Source of the DNA: UBA1479 sp964012715
GTDB taxonomy: Bacteria > Pseudomonadota > Alphaproteobacteria > Rhodospirillales > Casp-alpha2
Direction of reading: 5' to 3'
Length of the DNA: 64,000 nt
NCBI GenBank assembly: GCA_964012715.1
Contig: CAXGUG010000005.1
Coordinates: forward strand, 1 to 64,000
Each line of letters starts with the position of its first letter. Position 1 is the stretch's first letter. The notes under the pieces are model-generated. The model was not told where the DNA came from. It saw only the letters and a program-made list of their open reading frames with translations, and did not search any database. The position numbers and the translations under genes were made by a program. Positions 58,431-64,000 of this stretch are shown piece by piece.

Positions 58431-58460
58431 CATTGTACGCATCTTTTGCGTAATACAATG
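58431..58460. promoter_or_regulatory. Imperfect inverted repeat over the adaptor-gene start codon
   Basis: CATTGTACGCA (58431-58441) and TGCGTAATACAATG (58447-58460) form an imperfect inverted repeat with loop TCTTT; the second arm has three extra bases. Its right arm contains the ATG at 58458. This could be an operator for a TetR/MarR-type repressor of the efflux operon, or an mRNA hairpin hiding the start. Only sequence symmetry supports it. Confidence 0.4.
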
Positions 58461-59744
58461 ATGGACCAAATTCCCAATCGCCCGGATCAGCCGGATATCG
58501 AGACCGTCCTTGAGCTCAATCGGGGCGGGAACGGCGCTTGGACGCGTTGGCGCGGGCGGCTGATCGCAGCCGGGGTGGCCCTCGTCGTGATCGGCGGCGG
58601 CGCGTTCTGGACCCTGAAACAACCGGCTAATACGGTCCGCTACGTCACCGAACAGGCGACGAAGGGCGATTTGACGGTGATCGTCACCGCCACGGGATCG
58701 GTCCAGCCGACCAATCAGGTCGATATCTCCAGCGAACTGTCAGGGATCATCCGCGAGGTTCTCGTCGATTACAATTCGCCGGTCAAAGTGGGCCAGCCGC
58801 TGGCCATTCTCGACACCGACCGATTGCAGGCCACGGTCGACAGCTCCCGCGCCCGCGTCGCCGCGGCCGAGGCCAGCCTGCTCGAGGCCGAGGCGACGGT
58901 CGAGGAAAAGCGCCTGGACCACATTCGCAAGAAACAACTGGCCGAACGCAAGGTCGGCACCGAACGGGATTTGGAAAGTGCGCGCGCCGCCTATGACCGC
59001 GCCGTCGCCGCCCAGGCCAGCGCCAAGGCCGCCGTGGCTTCGGCCAAGGCCGATTTGAAGCTGGATGAAACCAATCTGGCCAAAGCCTGCATCTGTTCGC
59101 CGATCAATGGCGTGGTCCTCAACCGCGTCGCCGAACCGGGGCAGACCGTGGCCTCGTCGCTGCAGGCGCCGATCCTGTTCACCATCGCCGAGGACCTGCG
59201 CGAGATGGAGGTTCAGGTCGACGTCGACGAAGCCGACGTGGGCAAGGTCAAGGTCGGGCAGACCGCGAATTTTTCGGTCGATGCCTATCCGGACCGTAAG
59301 TTCGCGGCGCGCATCTCGGAGCTCTACCTGGGGTCCGAGGTCGTGCAGAACGTCGTCACCTACAAGGCCGTGCTGACCACCGACAACAACGACCTGGCCC
59401 TGCGTCCCGGCATGACCGCGACGGCGGAGATCAAGGTCAAGGAAGTGAAAGACGCCCTGACCGTTCCCAACGGGGCGCTGCGCTTCACCCCGCCCGTGGA
59501 CGACGCGCAGGGCCAAAGCACCAGCCTGCTGAGCGCCCTGATGCCGGGCCGCCCCCATTTCCGCGCCCCTAGCAAACAGGAACAAAGCGGGCCGAGCCGC
59601 ACTGTCTGGGTCCTGAAAGACGGCCAGCCGACGCCCCTGTCGGTCACCGTCGGGGCCACGGACGGACAGCGCACGGAGATCGTCGGCGGGCCGCTGACGC
59701 TCGGCCAGGCCGTCATCATCGACGCCGCCAAGTCCGGGAAATAG
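58458..59744 (+). CDS. Periplasmic adaptor (MacA/HlyD-type) of an ABC efflux system
   Basis: 428 residues with an N-terminal membrane anchor (LIAAGVALVVIGGGAFWTL), then the barrel-sandwich core (GDLTVIVTATGSVQPTNQVDISSELSGIIREVLV), a helical hairpin with alternating Ala/Lys (about 120-200) and the C-terminal beta-barrel and membrane-proximal domains. The architecture and the following ATPase and permease are those of MacA, which links an ABC permease to an outer-membrane channel. Alternatives ATG 58458 and ATG 58461 are both possible; a far-upstream GTG start at 58407 is rejected. No TolC-like gene is in the window. The transported substrate is unknown. Confidence 0.9.
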   Translation: MMDQIPNRPDQPDIETVLELNRGGNGAWTRWRGRLIAAGVALVVIGGGAFWTLKQPANTVRYVTEQATKGDLTVIVTATGSVQPTNQVDISSELSGIIREVLVDYNSPVKVGQPLAILDTDRLQATVDSSRARVAAAEASLLEAEATVEEKRLDHIRKKQLAERKVGTERDLESARAAYDRAVAAQASAKAAVASAKADLKLDETNLAKACICSPINGVVLNRVAEPGQTVASSLQAPILFTIAEDLREMEVQVDVDEADVGKVKVGQTANFSVDAYPDRKFAARISELYLGSEVVQNVVTYKAVLTTDNNDLALRPGMTATAEIKVKEVKDALTVPNGALRFTPPVDDAQGQSTSLLSALMPGRPHFRAPSKQEQSGPSRTVWVLKDGQPTPLSVTVGATDGQRTEIVGGPLTLGQAVIIDAAKSGK

Positions 59745-59756
59745 GGAAGCCGCGCC

Positions 59757-60488
59757 ATGGCCGCCGCGCCCCCTGCTTCGCCACCACTGATCCAGTTCGA
59801 AGGCGTGACCAAGGTTTACGGCCGGGGTGACGCCGCCGTACAGGCATTGAGCGGCGTCGACCTGACCATCGAACAGGGCGAATTCGTCGCCATCATGGGG
59901 CCGTCCGGGTCAGGCAAATCGACGGCCATGAATATCCTGGGCTGCCTGGATGCGCCGAGCGGCGGGCAGTTCCGCTTTCGCGGGATCGACGTCGGGGACC
60001 TGGACCGACGGCAGCGGGCCCTGTTGCGGCGGAACTACCTGGGCTTCGTGTTTCAGGGCTTCAATCTGTTGGCCCGGACCTCGGCCTTGGAAAACGTCGA
60101 ACTGCCGCTGATCTATCGCGGCACCCCGCCCGCCGAACGCCGCGCCATGGCGGCGCAGGCCCTGGCCCGGGTCGGCCTGTCGGGCCGCGAGGACCACGCC
60201 CCGAACGAACTTTCCGGCGGTCAGCAACAACGCGTCGCCATTGCCCGCGCCATCGCCACCGACCCCATGGTCCTGTTGGCGGACGAACCCACCGGCAACC
60301 TGGATTCAAAGACCAGCGCCGAGATCATGGAGCTTCTAACGGCCCTGAACCGCGACCGGGGCATCACCGTGATCATGGTGACGCACGAGCCGGACATGGC
60401 CGTCTATGCCAGCCGGACCCTGCATTTCATCGACGGCTGCCTGGCCCCCTCCGAGGTGATGGCCGAACACAAGGACGGGGCCGTCTGA
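59757..60488 (+). CDS. ABC transporter ATP-binding protein, MacB-type
   Basis: A 243-residue ATPase: Walker A GPSGSGKST, Q loop FVFQGFNLL, signature LSGGQQQRVAIARA, Walker B VLLADEPTGNLD, and H loop VTHEPD. The LolD/MacB type is shown by the D-E-P-T-G-N-L-D and the overall length. Its ATG is 12 bases after the adaptor stop; its stop overlaps the permease start by 1 base (TGATG). In E. coli the ATPase and permease of MacB are fused, here they are separate. It forms a three-gene operon with the adaptor and permease. Confidence 0.94.
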   Translation: MAAAPPASPPLIQFEGVTKVYGRGDAAVQALSGVDLTIEQGEFVAIMGPSGSGKSTAMNILGCLDAPSGGQFRFRGIDVGDLDRRQRALLRRNYLGFVFQGFNLLARTSALENVELPLIYRGTPPAERRAMAAQALARVGLSGREDHAPNELSGGQQQRVAIARAIATDPMVLLADEPTGNLDSKTSAEIMELLTALNRDRGITVIMVTHEPDMAVYASRTLHFIDGCLAPSEVMAEHKDGAV

Positions 60489-61693
60489 TGCTGATCGAAA
60501 CGGTAAAGCTGGCTTTTCAAGCGATCATGCGCAACGCCCTGCGCTCGTTTCTGACCATGTTGGGCATCGTCATCGGAGTCGGCGCGGTGATCGCCATGGT
60601 GACCATCGGCAATGGCACGGCGGCCAAGGTTTCGGCGGACCTCGAGAAACTGGGCACCAATCTGTTGTTCGTCCGCCCGGGACAGTTCGGGCCGGGACGC
60701 GCCACATCGGAAGCCAAACCGTTCAACAACCGGGACATCGATGCCCTGCGCGCCCAACTGAGCGGCGTGTTGGCCGTGGCCCCCGTATCGCGCGCCGCGG
60801 TCACGGCGATTTACGGATCGGAAAGCCGCAACACCACGGTGACCGGCACGGACAATGCCTATCTGACGGTTCAGAACTGGGACCTGTCGCGGGGCCGGAC
60901 CTTTTTCGATGGTGAAATACGGGCCGGGCGCGCGGCCTGCATCATCGGCGAGACGGTACGAAAGGAATTGTTCGGCGGCTCGGAAGCCCTGGGCGGCAAG
61001 ATCAGGGTCAGCAACCTGTCCTGCGACGTCATCGGAGTCCTGGAACGCAAGGGGCAATCGACCTTCGGCACGGATCAGGACGACGTGATCCTGATGCCGC
61101 TTCGCGCGGTGCAGCGGCGCATCGTCGGCAACACGGACGTGGCCTTGATCAACGTCTCGGCCCGGGACGGCGTGGAAACCGCCAAGGTTCAGACCGATAT
61201 CGAGCGGCTTTTGCGCGAACGGCGCAACATCACGGCGGGCAAGGACGACGACTTCACCGTCCTGGACATGAAGCAGTTGATGGACGCCCGGACCGGCACG
61301 GCCAAAGTCCTGACCGGCCTGCTCGGCGCGGTCGCCGGGGTCAGCCTGCTGGTCGGCGGGATCGGGATCATGAACATCATGCTGGTCTCGGTCACCGAGC
61401 GCACGCGCGAGATCGGCATCCGCCTGGCCATCGGGGCGCAGGAATCACAGGTATTGATGCAGTTTTTGGTCGAGGCCGTGGTGCTGTCCCTGCTGGGCGG
61501 GCTGATCGGCATCATCCTGGGCCTCGGTTTGGCCGCCCTGGCGTCGGCGGGCATGCGCCTGCCGTTTGCCGTCGACCCATTGATCGTGATCGTGGCCTTT
61601 TTGTTTTCGGCGGCGGTCGGCGTGGTGTTCGGCTATTTCCCGGCGCGGCACGCCGCACGGCTGGACCCGATCGAGGCCCTCCGGCACGAGTAA
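60488..61693 (+). CDS. ABC transporter permease, MacB/FtsX-type
   Basis: A 401-residue inner-membrane protein with four segments in the FtsX-like layout: one near the N terminus (SFLTMLGIVIGVGAVIAMVTIG), a large periplasmic domain (about 60-260), and three at the C terminus (VAGVSLLVGGIGIMNIML, LSLLGGLIGIILGLGL, VIVAFLFSAAVGVVFGYFPA). The DPIEALRHE end is the MacB hallmark. The start ATG overlaps the ATPase TGA. The large periplasmic domain carries the MacB fold that meets the adaptor. Substrate unknown, possibly a macrolide-like or peptide compound. Confidence 0.94.
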   Translation: MLIETVKLAFQAIMRNALRSFLTMLGIVIGVGAVIAMVTIGNGTAAKVSADLEKLGTNLLFVRPGQFGPGRATSEAKPFNNRDIDALRAQLSGVLAVAPVSRAAVTAIYGSESRNTTVTGTDNAYLTVQNWDLSRGRTFFDGEIRAGRAACIIGETVRKELFGGSEALGGKIRVSNLSCDVIGVLERKGQSTFGTDQDDVILMPLRAVQRRIVGNTDVALINVSARDGVETAKVQTDIERLLRERRNITAGKDDDFTVLDMKQLMDARTGTAKVLTGLLGAVAGVSLLVGGIGIMNIMLVSVTERTREIGIRLAIGAQESQVLMQFLVEAVVLSLLGGLIGIILGLGLAALASAGMRLPFAVDPLIVIVAFLFSAAVGVVFGYFPARHAARLDPIEALRHE

Positions 61694-61719
61694 CAAGACA
61701 CGAGTAAACTGGAAAAACA

Positions 61720-61748
61720 AAACCGCCCGCCACGGTCGCGGCGGACGG
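61720..61748. terminator. Imperfect GC-rich hairpin after the efflux operon
   Basis: A 10-bp stem with one mismatch (ACCGCCCGCC around 61720 and GGCGGACGGT at 61739-61748) closing loop ACGGTCGC. It lies between the permease stop and the convergent DUF983 gene. No clear T run follows on either strand, so termination strength is doubtful. Confidence 0.4.
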
Positions 61749-61777
61749 TTCGTCCGAAATCGGATTTTGGCGGCGGT

Positions 61778-62152
61778 TTACTGCGTTTCGTCGCCGCGCA
61801 GCCCCAGGAACCACATCAAGCCCAGGATCCCGCCTTTGACCCGCGGCAACAGCGCCAGGGTCAGACCCATGGTCAGCGGCACGGCGATGGCCAGTTGCAG
61901 CCAGGTCGGCGGCGACATCAGCTGTTCGCTCATCAGCAGCAGGGGCACCACCATGTGGCCGACGATGGCGATCGTCAGATAGGGCGGAAAGTCGTCGGCC
62001 CGAATGTGGCCCAGTTCTTCGCCGCAATGCTCGCAGTCCGCAACCTTCAGATAGCCTTTGAAGCTATGGCCGACACCGCAGCTGGGGCAGCGCCGGGCAA
62101 GACCGCGCAGAATGGCAAGACCCACCGCGGGCCGGACGTCGTCGAGAGTCAT
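61778..62152 (-). CDS. DUF983 small membrane protein with zinc ribbon
   Basis: A 124-residue protein: N-terminal GLARRCPSCGVGHSFKGYLKVADCEHCGEEL with two CxxC knuckles, the zinc ribbon of DUF983, then RADDFPPYLTIAIVGHMVVPLLL and a second membrane segment. The family is found mostly in Alphaproteobacteria and in some cases lies near cytochrome oxidase genes, but no role is established. I used the ATG at 62150-62152 because the zinc ribbon then follows at the usual position; the longer frame upstream runs into pheA's end. It lies 32 bases downstream of the pheA stop, in the same direction. Confidence 0.9.
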   Translation of the reverse strand: MTLDDVRPAVGLAILRGLARRCPSCGVGHSFKGYLKVADCEHCGEELGHIRADDFPPYLTIAIVGHMVVPLLLMSEQLMSPPTWLQLAIAVPLTMGLTLALLPRVKGGILGLMWFLGLRGDETQ

Positions 62153-62184
62153 TTTAGAAATACTCCTGCTTGGGCAACCTGTGT

Positions 62185-63033
62185 TTAAGCCGTTTTGCGA
62201 AACGGATGGGCCGGGTAGGTGCCCAGCACCTTGACCCATTCGGAATAATGCGAGAGGTCCTCGAACGCCAGTTGAACGGCGGGGTCGTCCAGATGGCCTT
62301 CGACCTCGGCGAAAAACTGTGCCGCGATGAAATCGGAGCCGACGTAGCTTTCCAGCTTGGTCATGTTGACGCCGTTGGTCGCGAAACCGCTCATCGCTTT
62401 ATATAGGGCCGCCGGAACGTTTCTCACACGGAAAGTGAAACTGGTGATGTAAGTCTCGCCTTCCATATAGGCAGGGGTTTCCGCCGTCAGTGACATAATC
62501 ACAAAGCGCGTCGTGTTGTGCTCGGCGTCTTCGATGTTCTGTTTCAGGGACGTCAGACCATAAATCTCGCCCGCCAGGCTGGAGGCGATGGCCGCCTGGG
62601 TCTTGTCACCCTGGGCCGCGATATCCTTGGCCGCGCCCGCCGTATCGACATGCACCACCGGGGTCACGCCCAGATCGCGAATCAGATTGCGGCATTGGTT
62701 CAGGGCGTGGACGTGGCTGTGGACATGGGTCAAGTCGTCCAGCGTCGCCCCCGGCACGGCCAACAGATGGTGATGCACCCGGTGAAAATGCTCACCGATG
62801 ATGTGCAGACCCGAATCCGGCAACAGGTGGTGGATGTCCGCGACCCGCCCCGCGACCGAGTTGTCGATGGGGATCATGGCCAGGCGGGCATTGCCGTTTC
62901 GCACGGCGGCGAAGGCATCTTCGAAGGTGCGGCAAGGCAGCGGTTCCATGCCTTCTCGGGCCTCGCGACAGGCGAGATGCGAGTAGGCGCCGGGCATTCC
63001 CTGGAACGAGATTGTATTCTCGGCAGACGTCAT
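62185..63033 (-). CDS. pheA: Prephenate dehydratase
   Basis: Converts prephenate to phenylpyruvate in phenylalanine synthesis. 282 residues, with the catalytic domain ISFQGMPGAYSHLA, IPIDNSVAGRV, AIASSLAGEIYGL and the TTRFVIMS signature with the essential Thr; an ACT domain follows (SFTFRVRNVPAALYKAMSGFATNGVNMTKLESYVG), which allows feedback inhibition by phenylalanine. It lacks a chorismate mutase domain, unlike E. coli PheA. The ATG at 63031-63033 begins the family sequence; a longer upstream frame covers other genes and is rejected. DUF983 gene follows on the same strand. Confidence 0.95.
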   Translation of the reverse strand: MTSAENTISFQGMPGAYSHLACREAREGMEPLPCRTFEDAFAAVRNGNARLAMIPIDNSVAGRVADIHHLLPDSGLHIIGEHFHRVHHHLLAVPGATLDDLTHVHSHVHALNQCRNLIRDLGVTPVVHVDTAGAAKDIAAQGDKTQAAIASSLAGEIYGLTSLKQNIEDAEHNTTRFVIMSLTAETPAYMEGETYITSFTFRVRNVPAALYKAMSGFATNGVNMTKLESYVGSDFIAAQFFAEVEGHLDDPAVQLAFEDLSHYSEWVKVLGTYPAHPFRKTA

Positions 63034-63240
63034 AGCGGGGCGATCTTTGGTCCGGATCGGCAAGGTCCCGAGATGTCGGGCCTTTTCAAAAACTTGCGGA
63101 GTATCGGTTCCGAGGGGGCCAGTGTCAACGCGAGCCGGAGGCCCCCAAGCATAAAGCCATGCAAAAGGCGGCTTAACCCGCTTGAACATGGCGGCATGGG
63201 CGGTTAAATTCCCCGCAACAATCGGCAAAGGGAACATACG

Positions 63241-63756
63241 ATGCACTTCTCCCGGATGGAAAAACTCGGTTTCGGCGTGCTGGTGGCGGCTTGGGTCGTC
63301 TGGGGCACCAATAAAATTGGTGACACGCTGGTTCACGCCCACGAGCCCGAAAAGATGGGCTTTGAAGTGGCCGTTGCCGATGCGGACGGCGCGCAGGAAG
63401 CCGCCGGCCCGAAAGAGCCTGAAAAGACGGCCATGGAGCTGATCGCTACCGCCGATCCGGCGCATGGCGCCAAGGTGTTCAAGAAGTGCACCGCCTGTCA
63501 CTCCGCCGAAGCGGGCGCCAAGCATAAGATCGGCCCGAACCTGTGGGGCATCGTCGGCCATCCGCAGGGCAAGGCTGCCGGGTTCAACTATTCCGGCACC
63601 CTCGCCGGTTTGAGCGGCACCTGGACGATCGAAGAGCTGGACAAGTTCATCCACGATCCGAAGGGCTATGCCCCGGGCACCAAGATGACCTTCCGCGGCA
63701 TTCCCAAGAATGCGGATCGCGCGGCGCTGCTGGTCTTCCTGGAATCCCTCAAATAA
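63241..63756 (+). CDS. Membrane-anchored cytochrome c
   Basis: 171 residues: N-terminal uncleaved anchor (LGFGVLVAAWVVWGTNKIG), acidic linker (residues 40-65), then a class I cytochrome c domain with CTACH (C83, C86, H87) for covalent haem and M149 (GTKMTF) as the sixth ligand. The arrangement matches CycM-type cytochrome c552 that carries electrons between the bc1 complex and cytochrome oxidase at the periplasmic face of the membrane. A GGGAA lies 7 bases before the ATG. Stands alone, divergent from pheA by 207 bases. Confidence 0.94.
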   Translation: MHFSRMEKLGFGVLVAAWVVWGTNKIGDTLVHAHEPEKMGFEVAVADADGAQEAAGPKEPEKTAMELIATADPAHGAKVFKKCTACHSAEAGAKHKIGPNLWGIVGHPQGKAAGFNYSGTLAGLSGTWTIEELDKFIHDPKGYAPGTKMTFRGIPKNADRAALLVFLESLK

Positions 63757-63793
63757 GGCTTTCCCGCCTTTACCCTGTTCGGAGGACGGCGCC

Positions 63794-64000
63794 GTGACGC
63801 AATCGACCACGGACGCCCAGGCTGACCGTTGCCTGGACCTGGCCATGGAAATGGCTGCCCGCGCCCGTGAAATCGTGTTGCGCCAATACGACGCCGCGCC
63901 GGACGTCGAGGACAAGGCCGACCAAAGCCCCGTCACCAAGACCGACCGGGAATGCGAAGCCCTGATGCGCGACATGATCGCGGCGCGCTTTCCCGATCAC
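63794..64000 (+). CDS. Inositol monophosphatase-family protein, 5' end (runs off window)
   Basis: GTG start with GGAGG at 63781-63785, 8 bases before it. The 69 visible residues (TQSTTDAQADRCLDLAMEMAARA, KADQSPVTKTDRECEALMRDMI, ending FPDH) match the start of the inositol monophosphatase/HisN group, where SPVTKTDRECE carries a metal-binding Asp and the FPDHGIxGEE motif would follow. A histidinol-phosphate phosphatase is possible, as HisN-like enzymes share this start. The 3' end is outside the window, so the substrate cannot be judged. Confidence 0.85.
   Translation, partial: MTQSTTDAQADRCLDLAMEMAARAREIVLRQYDAAPDVEDKADQSPVTKTDRECEALMRDMIAARFPDH

Noticed and set aside
62185..63975. 596-codon minus-strand frame running from pheA through the cytochrome gene
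   Set aside because: Only the part up to 63033 matches prephenate dehydratase; the rest is the complement of the cytochrome c and phosphatase genes, which carry haem and substrate motifs.

Overview
This 64 kb window looks like ordinary chromosome from a GC-rich alphaproteobacterium, most likely a Rhodospirillales-type organism. The evidence is gene order and family membership: the rpmH-rnpA-yidD-yidC-engB-argB block followed by a HAD nucleotidase, dapD, dapE and truA, a small SRP RNA placed just ahead of dnaX, DUF2336 and DUF983 proteins, and an alphaproteobacterial type of glutathione reductase. I see no integrase, transposase, CRISPR array, phage gene or plasmid replication gene. Genus and habitat cannot be read from the sequence.

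Layout: 1-1.3 kb holds the end of a TPR gene converging on a DUF6065-like gene. 1.4-5.6 kb holds a porin, glutathione reductase and a CaiB-type CoA-transferase. 5.7-10.9 kb is a leftward run of four envelope or glycosylation genes (GT-C membrane glycosyltransferase, SMR-type flippase-like protein, MFS carrier, TPR/GT41 O-GlcNAc-transferase-like protein). 10.9-15.6 kb has a thioredoxin-fold/2OG-Fe(II) oxygenase, tRNA-Arg(ACG), a coiled-coil lipoprotein, xanthine phosphoribosyltransferase and an AHL-lactonase-like hydrolase. 15.6-26.3 kb has a hybrid histidine kinase, panB-panC, a gamma-glutamyltranspeptidase lipoprotein, a Tam-like methyltransferase, and a TVP38/flavoprotein disulfide reductase/histidine kinase operon. 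26.5-31 kb is the rpmH-to-argB housekeeping block. 31-37.9 kb has an amidase, a DUF2336 protein, a nucleotidase, dapD, dapE, a small membrane protein and truA.

38.0-47.6 kb lies between truA and fmt, which are often neighbours in related genomes. It holds a tandem pair of unrecognised paralogous proteins, a trehalose operon (otsB, GH15, otsA, glk), a luciferase-like monooxygenase, a GIY-YIG protein, a FrnE/DsbA-like protein and a structured intergenic region with a possible 20-residue ORF. 47.6-57.4 kb has fmt, def, a CNT nucleoside transporter, a DUF4139 protein, rmuC, recR, ybaB, a PolB-like exonuclease, dnaX and SRP RNA. 57.4-64 kb has nudC, a MacA/MacB-type tripartite efflux operon, a DUF983 protein, pheA, a membrane-anchored cytochrome c and the start of an inositol-monophosphatase-family gene.

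The most unusual element is the tandem paralog pair at 38086-40272, preceded by a perfect 8-bp inverted repeat in an AT-rich stretch. I could not assign it to any family. The structured intergenic region at 47375-47609 is the other place where conventional annotation leaves something unexplained. Most of the rest is conventional.
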